Source: Neurospora intermedia
Lineage: Eukaryota; Ascomycota; Sordariomycetes; Sordariales; Sordariaceae
Reading direction: 5' to 3'
DNA length: 64,000 nucleotides
Assembly: GCA_037102815.1 (NCBI GenBank)
Contig: BTPP01000006.1
Coordinates: 2,914,001 to 2,978,000, forward strand
Shown here: piece by piece, positions 28,701 through 41,297 of the stretch
How the letters are laid out: each line of letters opens with the position of its first letter
Numbering within the stretch: the first letter of the stretch is position 1
The notes under the pieces: model-generated
Database searches by the model: none
What the model was told of the DNA's origin: nothing
Seen by the model: the letters and a program-made list of their open reading frames with translations, nothing else
Position numbers and translations under genes: made by a program

Positions 28701-31700
28701 GCAGTTTTTCCTGACTGCAGTGTCGAACCTGTACTAGAGGTAGAAAGAAAAGAAAAATGGGCCCGAATCCTTCAGACTGCTAGTGTAGAGTGTAATAGAG
28801 CCGAAAACCCACCCTTCAATCACCTTAGCTCGGGCTCACTGACACGAGACTCCAGGGGACGGACGGACGACGGACCAGATGAGGTGGCTAGAATCTTTTC
28901 TTTCCTCCTTCCTAAAACGGATGACCCGAAATCAGGGGCGCCCGGTGGGACCTCTTTGGGGTTTTCCTCTTCTTTTGGAATTGTTCTAGAAGGCTTCCAG
29001 ACCCGGCGGAGGTAATCGTCTTTGTACACAGTCTTCTGTCGCGGGATGGAGGTGGGAACGCTGGGAACGTTGGCCGATATACCGCCGCCGCACAACTTGC
29101 ACATGCACACACCTCCATTCTGGTTGGATATGTAGGTACCAGTACAGTCGGTTCAATGCCGACGTTGACCGTGGTCAAATATTGCATTGGTGTTTACTCG
29201 ATCAATGCTTGCCTTAACGATTATTGTGTTCAAGCAGTGGTACTTTGACCTACCTCTCGATGTGGGTTTTCGGTGCGTTGGCAGGCAAAGCAGGCAGACT
29301 TTTTGATCGATCTCACTTTGTTGGTCACGGTACCCAACCATGCGAGTTGAAGAATTGGCTGACGTCCGCTCAAACTACACTACATACTCGTCAATCTGCC
29401 TCCCCAACAAGCGGTCCAATGATGTGTTTGAGAGTGTCGAGAACTGTTAGTCGTGTCCTCTTAGCTGGTAACGAACTGGTATGAGATGTGAAGACCCTGA
29501 ACCGGACGACTGGTTGACACATGAGGAGATCTTTACAATGCAGACAGGACCCACGAGACTTTTGAGAAATTGCAGGCTGGATTGACTAGTATCTTGGCGC
29601 CGGCAACGACGGGGATGTTTGTCGTGGGATGGGGGAGTAGGTCTGTATGCATACATCCTCTCCTGTTTGCATGGGTACCTAGAAAGGTGTTGTCCGCATG
29701 TATCAAGGTGAGAGATATCGTGATGGCCACCAAAGGACCGATCAGGGAGAGAGAGTCCAAGGAGAAAGAAGGACCGACGATGCGACGTGGTGTATGTATC
29801 ATGATAGTCAAGGTGATGGTGGTTGGCACGTCTGCCTCATCATCCCACCGACTCCGAACGTCCCCGAGGCCGGCCGCCAGTGTTTTGAAAAAAATTTGCA
29901 ACCGTCACGATCCATTCTTGTGCATGAAAAACGAAGGAGCTGAAGGAGGAGGAGGATTCGATGGAAAGTCGGTGAACAAGCCGGGCCGGCATCACCTTCC
30001 AACCAACGATGCAAAAAGTTAGACCTTCGCCGACAAGTCTTATCGCCGGCAGCTGCAGTGTAACCCTCCCTTGGCTGAAATTCAGGGAATTACCTAAACA
30101 GTTTCCTCTGTTTCCATCCTTTCCATGCGGGGCTCATCGCTGTTGGTGTCGCTGTCGCGCAGGTCGCATAGCACCGGACAGCGCTAGCTTAGCAGTAGCC
30201 ACGGGAGGCTAATGCACTGCGGGCACCTACGATCCAACCGGACGACACCGAACCTCACGTCTGATGAGCTGTTAACGGTCAATTCAAGGCACAGGCCTGG
30301 GAGGTGCGAGATAGCGCCGGTTTGGACAATTTCCATTCCATAGCGTAAAACGGGGAATATTTCACTTGGAAATTAAATCACGGAAATTTCTTTTATCTTT
30401 ATTCTTATTTTTATTTCACTTTTTATCTTCACTTTCTTGTGTCCGTCTCAACATCAAGGTACCACCACCCCCGTCAGCCCTCCGTTTCACCAGGCGATAG
30501 ATACATCCCACCGCGGCTACATTACCCATTCCCGGAGCCGCCTATCTGTGATTCTCGCCCTGGAACATGGCCCATTCCGGTTCGTTATGCCCGGTCTGTC
30601 CTCGACATCACGAATATGATGTGACGAGAAACGGCAAGGTCGAGTTCACAGTCGCCATCAACGGGCCGACAGTGAATCCTCCGGGCCGGATGATAGTGTG
30701 ATTTTCAGGTCCAGCTTATCAAACTTGGCGTCAAGTAGGGCTGGGACATGACACGTTTCTCAACTATTAACATCAAACCTGGTTCAATGCGGCCGTCGGG
30801 AGTTATAACTGATGATACTGTTCCCAGTTCATCATTGGTAGCCCTGGTATTGTCGAGTCGCATGTTGTGCACTTGTGGCTGACAGCATGTCGAGATACCC
30901 TTGCCATGTCTCTACCTACACCACTATACGCTTTGACGGTTCGACATTGTCCAAATGTCTATACCATACCCATCTCACTAATTCTCGTTGCATTGACATT
31001 GATGCCCGCACCGGGTACACTTTCATTCCACAGTCGAAATCAGATAGCCAGCCAAGCGCAAAATGGCCCTCGGATTGCGCACCAAATGCCTTCAGGTCGG
31101 ATTTGCAATATCACGATACCTTCCGGGTTGTTCTCCCACTTCCAGCCAGGAACCGCAGGTACCAAGAAACCTAGGTTGGATGGCATCGAACAGCTTGATA
31201 CATTGCTTCTGGAATTAGACAACCTATTCGTGGATTCCAAGTCAGCCACGGCTCGTATTATGTCCTCAAACCCACTCATCCTTTTCGTCGTTTCCAGCAC
31301 TGTTTACACCCCTCATTTGAATTTTGAAGTTTGAGCCAACCAGTGTGCTCTCCTACCCCCTCCAGGAACTCACAGCCACATATTACACGTTGAAACATCG
31401 TATCTATCTATCTCACACAGCTCCTATCTAGCTGGCATATCAGGTCAAAAAGCTGCAAGTAATTCCCTTCATCCCGCATCGCTACCATCCAGGAACCCAG
31501 CGAGACATGATAGTTCCGGGGAAAAGTGACAGCTTGTTACCATTGGCTTTCACATTACCCCTCTATCACCAAAAACGTTCAAAACACCAACTTGGGACCA
31601 ACTACAGCCTTATCATAACTTGCGCCATTCGCTAAAACTCATAGCTACCCCTCAATCCCCCCCTCCCAATGTCTCAAAACCGCTGGCATCTAGACCCTTT

Positions 31701-33283
31701 TCCCTGCTCTTGAGCTTTCCGCGCTGTCATTTTTTTTCTTGTAAGCTGATATGACGGATACTAAGCTGCTCTCGGGTACGTGTCGCGGGAGGAATCGAGA
31801 TGATGGGAGCCGGATTCCTAACATGGAATCGGGAAATGTGAGCTGTGCGCCTGTGTGTCTTGAAGAGAAACGGTTCGCAGGCTGAAGTCCGCGCAGTAAG
31901 ACGAAAAAAAAAAAGGGAAAAAAAGAGGGGGAAAAAAAAACCCAACGAAAAGGGGAGCAAGCAACTCTTTTCTTCCGACTTTGTTCATTGTTATTATCAA
32001 ACATCAGTATCTTTCTGAACGGTTCGCAGTCTGCCTCACCATACATACCTATCCCAGATGGATAAACCTTTTTTACGCACAACCCTCTGACACAGGCATG
32101 TATCACCTCTACGAACCGACCGAAACGACTCCGCGGCGCCTGTAAGTACGTATAAACTATATGAGCGTCCCTAGGTATCTAAGCTACGATGTATTCTTTC
32201 CACTAATGAGACATCCATTATTCTTCGTTTTCTGCCTTTCGTCTATACCTATTTCTCTTTACACAGCCTTTCCCCTGATACTTGGTGCACTCACCGGTTT
32301 TTCGTTGCATCACGCCCCCTCGATTCCAGGGTAGCAGTCCTCTCTCTACCTCTAGGATACTATCCACTATCCGTATCCTTAAGAAATATGTAATTTCCCG
32401 TGTTCTAACCTGTCAGAATCATTTTTCGTAATGGTATTGTACACTACAAAGCCCGCCATGCGAGAAGCCCAAAGTTCACCACCGGGTATGTGACACTCGC
32501 GCTCCGGTATTTTGAGATATCTTTAGATAGAGGTACATTCGCTTGGATATCCGGGTCCGGGCCCGGTCTGTCCGGTTGTTGCCGACCTGGATCGGTGGAG
32601 GTCGGAGGTGGAGCACGGTTCCACGGGAATTGGGGGCTGTGAGCGCCGGTTGGACACTGGGAGACGCCGTTGGGGCTCGGGGGAGGGGGGCGGGGGTGAG
32701 TGGTCCAATCTTGTTTGAGTATTCCGAATTACTTAGGTGGATTCCGGAACTACATTGCCTGTCAGAGCTGTAAGATAACACCTTTTTTTCCTCGCGGACT
32801 TCGCTCGGAGATCACTTTGCTGCTGCTGCTATCGCGTGGAATTACCCAAGCTGTCTGTGACATCCATGTTCTACGATGTCCTGGAAAGAACCTCGGCATA
32901 TCATGAGCTTGACTGGAGACTTCTTCTTCTTGTGAGCCTGCTTGGCGCAAAAAAAAAGGGAGATCAATGTCCAGAACAAGAGGTCACAAGCATGTATGTT
33001 GACGATCAATCCAATGACCTCGATGACCAGACCCTGTGCGAGAAACACTACAAAGGGCGCATTTAGTTCACAACTCCAGCCGTCTGTAACAACAAAGGCA
33101 TGACATCAACTCCAGCAAAGTTGAATGTGAATAGCAGACAAGTTTCTTGTGTGCTGTCCCTAGCAGTGTATCTGACTGCGTAGGAAGACGATTGCCGTAC
33201 TTTGTAGATGTATGTAAACCGATGCCGTTGATCCATGTCTTCCGGTCGTCAGGCTGCCGTAGCTGCGAACCGATTTCCCAAAT

Positions 33284-33284
<1 letters not shown>

Positions 33285-33344
<60 letters not shown>
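33285..33344. repeat. 60-bp poly(T) tract
   Basis: Sixty uninterrupted T residues on the plus strand, with mixed sequence on both sides. Read on the minus strand this is a 60-A run. I looked for a retroposed element ending in this tail and found no recognisable body or flanking target duplication, so it is listed only as a homopolymer. Confidence 0.97.
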
Positions 33345-33346
<2 letters not shown>

Positions 33347-34416
33347 ATCATGTTTGTTACTAAACTCGAGACAAATGCAGGCAAGAAGAAACGGAAATCT
33401 CGAAAAGATCCTATTTTTATTTACATGCATACGGTAGGATCACCATCTTCCTGATCATGGAGGGTTCATCAAAACAACCAAAAAAGCATCAACGACGTCA
33501 GAAGGGAGGCTGGGAAGATTTTGGTTGTTGGCCCAGTTCCGGTTACTTGTCTCTTGTCTGATCTGGTCTTGTCAAGAATAAACTCTTTGGCGCGGCTCTT
33601 TTTGTCTTGGTTCCTTGAAATATGTTTGGGTGTCCATCGTTCTCGAATGTCGACAAAAAGAACTGCGGGGTAAGTGGACTAAAACGCGGAGATGATCGCT
33701 CACCCGAGACAAATTTCCACTTTTTGCTCGTCCAAGGTTAAGGGATCATGGTATGGTAACGTAGAGGCTCAACTCTCATGCTCCAGGAGCTCGGTTGCTT
33801 GGTAGTAGTTTGCTATGTTTGTGGTAGGTAGGGTTGTATGGAGGTGTCGAGGATGGGTGCGTGGACACGGGGCCGGCGACTCGTGATGGAGGGGCAGCTG
33901 GTGGCCGGGCGAATGCCACGGGACTGCTTTGATGTCGTCAATTGTCTGGGGCAGATCGTGATGTCTGTCGTCCGGAAGAGGCTTTGCTCGTGAACTTTTG
34001 ACATTTTGATGAGACAGGATTCTCAGGTAGCGCGCGACGATGAAAGGTATTGTTTCTAGTTGTTGTCAGGCTGGACGGCCAGTGGGGAGCCTGGAAGGTT
34101 TGAAGTAAGCACCTACCTAAAGAGCACAGGGAACCTACAGAAAACTGTTTTGCTGGCACGGCTCGGGGATGCTGTAGACCAAATTACTTGTAGACCTAGC
34201 AGACCCTTTCCAGGTCCACGAACGGGCCATTTAGCCGCGATTAGGGTGCCCGTAATTGGAAATCCCGTCCGTTCTTGGTGCAATTCTAAGTGCCTACTAA
34301 TTCCGCATCGAGATGGTTGACGTCTGAAAGGCCAAGATGACATCAAAAAGAACAATCAGGGGACCCAATTCCGCACATCATCGCGCACCCTTTCCGCTGG
34401 CTTGGGGAATAATGCA

Positions 34417-34453
34417 CATCTCTTTAACCGGTTTTTGCGCCATTTTTTTCCCG
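34417..34453 (+). repeat. Left terminal inverted repeat of the RIP-like element
   Basis: Perfect 37/37 inverted match to 36844-36880. It contains ACCGGTTTTTGCGCC, still rich in C and G, in contrast to the neighbouring core. Confidence 0.95.
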
Positions 34454-36843
34454 GCCCACAAATACTTTTATAGTACGCCAAGGCTACCCTATGCAACCCT
34501 CCCATACAAACACAATATACCCGGAGAAGTAGACTTTTTACTATATAAAATCAATTAAATCCTAATTGCCTAGTATCTCTTTATCTCAACTACATTACTC
34601 AACCCGGGCGCTACTATTATAAATATAAATAACCTAGACTTATAACTAACTAAAGTAGAGGCGAGGGATAGGTTTATTAATTTTAAGGATACTTAAGAAG
34701 AGTATTAACCCCTTAATTATAGTACTATACCTACTTATATTAGGGAGGTCCCTATTAAGGGGTATAAACTTCGATTCCCTAGCCTATACTTCAATTATAT
34801 ACCTAAAAGTAAAAATCCCTTCCTTTAAACAAACGTAACTCCTCTAACCTTACATAATAAATTTAATAAACGACGTACTATACAAGCCCTCACATTTATA
34901 CTAGCGTAAACCTTATATAGTAAGTAGCGATCCCTTATTAGTATTCGAACTATTATAAAGCGATTATTTTACCTCCTAAATCTACTATAATCCCCCTACT
35001 ATATTCTAACTCTTTTTACGCTTCTTTCCCTATAAAATTATTAAGAAGTAGATAGTCTATACTAATTAGTAGAGGATTATATTATAAAATAGAAGTAGAA
35101 ACCCTTACTCCCGCGATAAGTAATAGGTCCCTTACTATACTAACGAACTATATATAATAATAGCGATTATCCTCTATATTAGTCTCTATATTAAACCGAA
35201 CCTTATTGCGTATTAAAAGGATAAACCCGGTCACCTTACATACCCTATCGTAAAATAGATACCTTATAATAAATTCGAAATATTAATATACTACTTTTAC
35301 TATTAGAATTTTAATAGTTATAGTAATTTAATAACTCTATAGGAGAAGATACACACCTTTAATAAGTACATTATAAAGCTCTATTATAAAATTTGTAAAC
35401 CGCTTTAAAATATTACTATTAATAAGAAGGTTATATATTATACTAGGAGGAGTACTATTATAATAACTATCCCTAATAAGCCTACTAATACTAATATTAA
35501 AATATAAGTAATTACTTTAGGAGGCTACTTTTACAATTAATTATTTTATAACAACGTTAAGGGAATTATTAATTTTAACCGTTATATAAATTTTATATTA
35601 CCCTTATATAAAATTACTAGTAAATAATATTTATTAATATTTAATTAAATAAGTACAATTAAAAGATATATAAACTCTCGTAATTTATTTTATTATTACA
35701 CTCCTCCCTCTCCCTCCCTCGTCTATCTACTATATCTTTTATAATAACTTCTTTATTACTAATAACTTCGCTTATTACCTTCAAACTTACAATACTATAA
35801 TTACTAATACGGTACGTAAGAACTATATACCTAAAGAGTTTACCGGCCTTAAAGAGATAAATACTATTAAAGAGAAGATCCTATATAGATATATCTATTA
35901 GAAGGTCAATAATAGTATAATTTACTAATTAATAAAAGACCGCAAGATTATTAACTTTCTTTCTACGTAATTTAATCCCTATAGCGCTAGTATAAGCACT
36001 AGGGAAGTTAAGCGTTATTACCCGACTAAGAAGGGTATAATAAGGAATATCTTTAGTAATTTGGGTATTATAATAATTAAAATCCTTAAAATTATTTAAA
36101 TATACAATACGTATATAAATAATATAAATATCAGTAATTAATTATATACTAACAATACGTATAGACATCGCCATCGACGAAGCTTATAAATAGTACTATT
36201 CTATAACTTCTATTTTAAAATTATTATTACTAATATATTCTTAATCTAGCGAATTAAAAATTATAAGGTCTTTTTCAAATCAATTCCCAATTCTCAATAC
36301 CGAAATTTCCGTATATAATTAATTAACGAATTCTAATACACTTTTAGTACTAAATCTATACTCTACTATCAATATAAAACTAAAGAGTAGAATACTAAAT
36401 ATCCTATAAGAGGGGATTCTAACGAGCACTACTAAGTACAAACAAGTAAGCCGCTATAGTATAAAATATATATTTATATTATTAATTAGAAGGTAAGGAG
36501 CTACTAAACGGGTAATAATACTATTCTTAAATTAAAGGAGCTACTTCGTATACGTACAATATATAAGTATAGGAGGTATAAAATCCCTATTTATAGAAGG
36601 AATAAATAGTATTAGAAAGACTATCTCAAATAGGATATTTATTACGAGGATAATAGAATTGAGGATGTAGATCTATAAATAACTTCAATTTTATACTATT
36701 TCAACAAGACTTAGCTTAATTCCCTAAAAACCATGCCCATTTTTATCAGACATTTCATTTTGGTGGTATCTGCTAAGTAACTGGATATTACAAAATAGTG
36801 GAGTTTGGTCTAGTAGAAAATCCGATTGGCTTTACACCCCTAT

Positions 36844-36880
36844 CGGGAAAAAAATGGCGCAAAAACCGGTTAAAGAGATG
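36844..36880 (-). repeat. Right terminal inverted repeat of the RIP-like element
   Basis: Perfect inverted partner of 34417-34453. The next bases outward differ (GGTAAC on this side, TGCA on the left), so the inverted repeat ends here. Confidence 0.95.
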
Positions 36881-38258
36881 GGTAACAACCAGCTACACTA
36901 CCTCCATCTACCTACCGTTTCTCATTTTGATTTTATTACTGATTTTATCTGATTTTATCTTTTGCCATGCCTTCTTTCAAAGTCACTATTCCCAGCAGCG
37001 TTTCCTGTCCCCACAACAGCTAACAACTTAACCCTGGGGCTTCCATTCCAGGTCCCATGGCGCTGGACAGACCCACCCCAGATGACCGGTGACGTATTAT
37101 ACTTGTACTGTACACCACCATACCCAAACCACCACCAAAACCGGAGATTGGTTATGTTGGCTGTGACAACGAACGAACCGGAGAAGGAAATCTCCAACGA
37201 GCACCGCCAACATAGAGGTATGCCTCCTGTTCGTACGTCGGAGGTTCATCCGAGTGACACCGAAATGAGCATCGGCCTCTTACCAGACCCCTTGTTCGGC
37301 GTCCTTCCAGCGTCCCTAGGTAATTCGTGCCTGCATGGAGCTGAGCGCGGCCGCTTCACGATCCGCAATGTCCTCCAAATTAAAATGCAGTGGTCACACA
37401 AGATCCTTCCAGAACGTCCATGGAAGCTGACTGAGCTTTCCCTCGGACAGGCTGCCGCCGTTGACATACATATCGCCACTACCGTCTGCCGGCCGGCAGT
37501 GTACAATCTTCGTTACCTTTGGGTCTTCGGCCCGTCGATTCCTTCTGGTATGTTCTGGTGCACTGATCTATGATTTCATGTCCCTGAAATTAGCCAAGCC
37601 ATCAATTGGGCGGAAATATTTGCAATGCAGTGTACTGTGTAGTGTAGAAAAGACACCGTCATCTTCCCCGGATTTTCATCCAGGTTTGTCCGCACTGACC
37701 TCCTGCACCGGTGATGTCTGGAAGGGGGCAACAACACCAAACGGTTCATCGCACATCTTCCTCGGAAAAAACAACGCTACAATAACGGACGGTCCAAATT
37801 GTTCACGGGGTTGGTATCCCTAACGCCAGCATCCAATGTTTTAGTCTCGTCATGTACACAGCGGTCCCTGACAGTTGGCATTGTGGGCCGGAGCCGCGTT
37901 CCCGTCCTTTGCCTGGCGTGTTTCTCGTGTAATATCTTTATTTTCGGGAATCTGGGGTATTCTTCCTTGGCGTACACCGCTTTTGGCCTGTTGTATATGA
38001 TGCTGTTCCGCTGATGACAGGTCGGTCTGTCTTTCGTGTCTCACCCAAGCGAGCCAAGTCACATGCGTACCTTACATAAGGTACATACCAAGATGAAAGC
38101 GACGGGAACATCGATGGCACTACGTAATGCACAAGAACAGCTTTACCTTATTTCCCTTTCTTTGCCTGTTTACCTGTAGTGTACACTACTACTACAGCAC
38201 AATAATCAGCTTCATATATGTCGTAGTACATAATTGACGCCATTAAGCGCGCTTTATG

Positions 38259-38282
38259 GGGATGGATGGATGGATGGATGGT
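38259..38282. repeat. (GGAT)n tetranucleotide repeat
   Basis: Five to six consecutive GGAT units in non-coding sequence. Confidence 0.9.
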
Positions 38283-40362
38283 TGAGAAGGTTCCACCAAG
38301 GAATCTGGGGGGACATTGACGACGACACATCATTCTGAGACATTGTTGCCAAGGCGAGAGGAGGCTAGTTTTTCAAAGGTTTTTCTCGATCTTGCACTCG
38401 ACGTCAGATTTCCACAATCTGTACGTATGGTTTGCCATCGTGCTAATAATGGTTCATCTCCAGAACGACGATCTCTTGCCGTTTCAATCCAAAATGTTTC
38501 TGTATAGAGTGTACCAGGACACCGAAAGAGATGCAGCACGTGCTGAAAATGGTAGATCACTGCCGTCCTTTGGACAAAAAGAGCCAAACATGGGGAGGTC
38601 ATGTCTTTTGTATCTGCTGGGAACGGTGATTGAGGTAATGGTCGTTGTTCGTAGCATGGTCTGGGGATGTTGATCGAAGCAATTGCTATTTTCGTTTGGA
38701 ACCGTTGACAACCGTTTCTTATGACAACAGGACTACAAGCAGGCATCTTCAACAGTGTCCGGTAAGAAACAACCCCATTGCATAATCACTTGAGTACTCT
38801 CCGTTTCGGCTCTCCGCCTTGCCTTTTCCAACTCTCAAGCCCACCACAAAATGGATGAGATCAATATCACAGCCTCGGTCCTAAATCACATGCCAGTTTT
38901 TTTATCTTTTTCTTTTTCTTCTTCCTTAATCGTCCCCGAAGCAGCCTCCTTGTAGATAGCCGTTCGGGCTCCGGCTGGGGATTGGATGGATGCCGGGGGT
39001 CAGGTATCACACAAAAACCCCCATATTTACTCCCCGGACCCTCAGCGGGCGTCAGCGCCTCAAACCGCCCCGGAAACCAGGGGTTTCAGTTCCCCGGCTC
39101 CCCGGAATTCTTGGCTTGAATGAGCTGGCAGGGCATCCCAGCCCGATTTTGATGGTCAACTGACATCTTTGTCAGGGGGATATGATAAATTACAGATATC
39201 TTGAGACCAAACATTGCGATTGCATGTACCTACCTACACTGTATTCGGTCATGAAGAAACGGTCAAATTTTTGAGTATGGGATCAGGTCAAGGTGTCTTT
39301 CAAAAAGGCACTGTTGGTGTGAACATTTACATTTTTAGAATCGGGCATTGGAATAGATGCCAAAGAAACGGCGAGTGTTGAACATTATGGACACGTCGAT
39401 ATTGACCTTAAGACAGGGCGGAACAAAACCAGGGGTAATAAGCTAGGGAAAAGCAAAAACATCTCCCATGACAGCTTGAGGCTTGCAGTCAGTACCTGTC
39501 AAATGTTTAGCATAATGTGCTATCTCTTTTCTTCTTCTTTCTTTCTTAAATTTCCATTTCCATTTCCTTTTTTTCTCTTTTTATCTATATTGATCTTCCC
39601 GGTCTTTCTCTCCTCTCATCCAATCACAAAATTCACATGCCATTTCCGCATTTTTCTTTCCCATTTTCCTTTAATTCCCTTCCCTGTTTACGACATCTCC
39701 CTACGATTTTTCCATATCCCATGACCACCACCCTCAAGCCACCACACCCATTCCTGTCCCCCACTACACCACACCACCACCATCTTCTTAAAACCCCAAT
39801 GCCACTACACCTCAGCTCCGTTTTTCCCAAAATCATTTGATATTTCCCCTTTTTCTACCTACCAACGATCGTCGATTCCCATCTCCCAAGAGTAGGTAAT
39901 TCGGTATCCCCCCACTTGCAAGCCATTAGAATAATTCCCTCCACTACCAAACGCCCGTCAGCCCTGCGTGAACAACTTAACCAGTGCAACAAACACCAGT
40001 GCGTAACCTGAAGGCTAAGCTATCCGTAAGCCGCGGACTACTTACTGTGAGGCTCATCACCTTACCTCACTGCTACTACTACCTACCCGCATTCCCACCT
40101 GTCATCACACCAGGAACGGGACAAACAAGCGCGACAGACACATTACATCACCCCCACGCTATACCAAAAGCATCAATCATACCTACATACCCTGAAGTAA
40201 AAGCAGTTCCAATATTGTTTGAACAACTCAGCAAATTCTGAGACACACACACACAGCTTTATGCCCGTATTTCCGCGCAAACATCCTATCAATCAACAGG
40301 GCCCGAAAGTCGTGCGTGCACATTGTGAGCATAGCATCACGAGAACAGCTCCTCCAAGAAAA

Positions 40363-40424
40363 GAAACAAAAAAAGAAAAAAAAAAAAAAAAGGAAAAAAA
40401 AAAAAAAAAAAAGAAGAAGAAGAA
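40363..40424. repeat. Interrupted poly(A) tract
   Basis: About 60 bp made almost wholly of A with isolated G and C, ending in a short AAG repeat. Non-coding. Confidence 0.9.
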
Positions 40425-41297
40425 TGAAGGAGAGGACACAACCATCGCAAAAGCCCGGCAGGAAGGAACAATAATAGAAAATCTTTCTTCAACGAGAGAT
40501 AGATAGAAAGAGACCGACCGGATCTAGAATCACGATTGATTGCGTCTATTTATGACTTGTGTTTGCTTGCTACTAGTCTACCTAGTAGCTTTGTGCTGTT
40601 GTCGCATCTACCTAATGACTGTACAACTAACTGCATCATCATATGTCAAGCGCCCCAGCAGCCGGCGCAGCAGGATGTCGTCAACATCATGCAAGACGTT
40701 AGTCGTTCCGCGCGATTGCTGATTACCTAGAGGTACTCAGGGGTAAAATGCAGGAAGCAATGCGGGAGGTTGTGTAAGGTAAACACCTTACCCAAAGGCT
40801 ATTGGACTGATTGTATGTTGCCTCCGTCGCCTGCCTGGCATACTTACTGTAAGGGCCATGCGGTCGGTCAAACTTCTGGGTTTGGTTTGTGCATGCCTGG
40901 CATTATGTAGTGTAGAAGTATTTACCTCTGGGACTACCAGACCGTTGGAGATTCGCGTATCTCTCGTGCCTTGCATAGAGTCAACATGGAGTCAATGAGT
41001 TGTTCCTGCAGCATGTCGACGGCCTGCGTGGGACATCATGAAGGCCATCGGTGGTAGCAACACTATTCCTCCAACGCACCTTCAAGATACCTCCAGGAAG
41101 GGAAGAACAAAGATGAACATCAATTGGTTACCACTATCAACACCATAAACATGCTAGGCAATACCATGCTAATGATACCAAATGCGAAATGAGATCAGAG
41201 AACCACACCCCTTCTCTCCCTTTTATCTTTTCATCCACAACATCCACCTCCTTACAGCCTCCCAGTCCCCTCCCCTCACTCACTCCTTGTTAGCCTC

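Larger units (their letters stand above)
23171..34416. other. Intergenic region rich in homopolymer and short repeats
   Basis: About 11 kb without a gene I can support. The first few hundred bases are the probable 3' UTR of the gene ending at 23170. Beyond that are A-rich and T-rich tracts (23840-24160), a GAA run, CTAC and GTCA tetranucleotide runs, and a 60-bp T run. The open frame at 30867-31334 (155 codons, +) and the AT-rich leader-like sequence near 30360-30450 are the most gene-like spots. Neither has a recognisable domain or convincing introns. Confidence 0.55.
34417..36880. mobile_element. DNA transposon relic with 37-bp TIRs and RIP-like AT-rich core
   Basis: The 37 bases at 34417-34453 (beginning CATCTCTTTAACCGG) are perfectly reverse-complementary to 36844-36880, giving a 2464-bp element bounded by terminal inverted repeats. 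Between about 34530 and 36720 the sequence is almost all A and T with repeated TAATA, TTATTA and CTATA words and no usable open frame. This is the pattern RIP leaves in duplicated DNA. The 75-125 bp next to each inverted repeat keep a normal base mix. Size and long inverted repeats fit a class II element, possibly Tc1/mariner-pogo (Fot1-like). The superfamily is not decided: no clean target duplication is visible, although a TTAA lies inside each inverted repeat. It is certainly inactive. Confidence 0.85.
36881..41297. other. Intergenic region
   Basis: No supportable gene. A 203-codon open frame at 36962-37573 (+) is long for chance but has no domain, no clear leader and no neighbours. A GGAT run lies at 38259-38282. 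From about 39480 to 39800 the plus strand is strongly pyrimidine-rich, followed by an A-rich tract at 40363-40424. The last few hundred bases before 41298 are probably the 3' UTR of the CHY gene on the minus strand. Confidence 0.5.

Noticed and set aside
29135-29170. tRNA-like T-arm (GTCGG stem, TTCAATG loop, CCGAC)
   Set aside because: A perfect stem-loop with B-box match, but no acceptor stem partner, A box or anticodon arm within 120 bp upstream.
33285-33700. LINE, SINE or processed copy ending in the 60-A tail on the minus strand
   Set aside because: No recognisable body, no target duplication and no similarity to a known gene could be seen.
36962-37573. 203-codon open frame beside the RIP-like transposon
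   Set aside because: Long but without domain or clear start context; kept only as a note in the region description.
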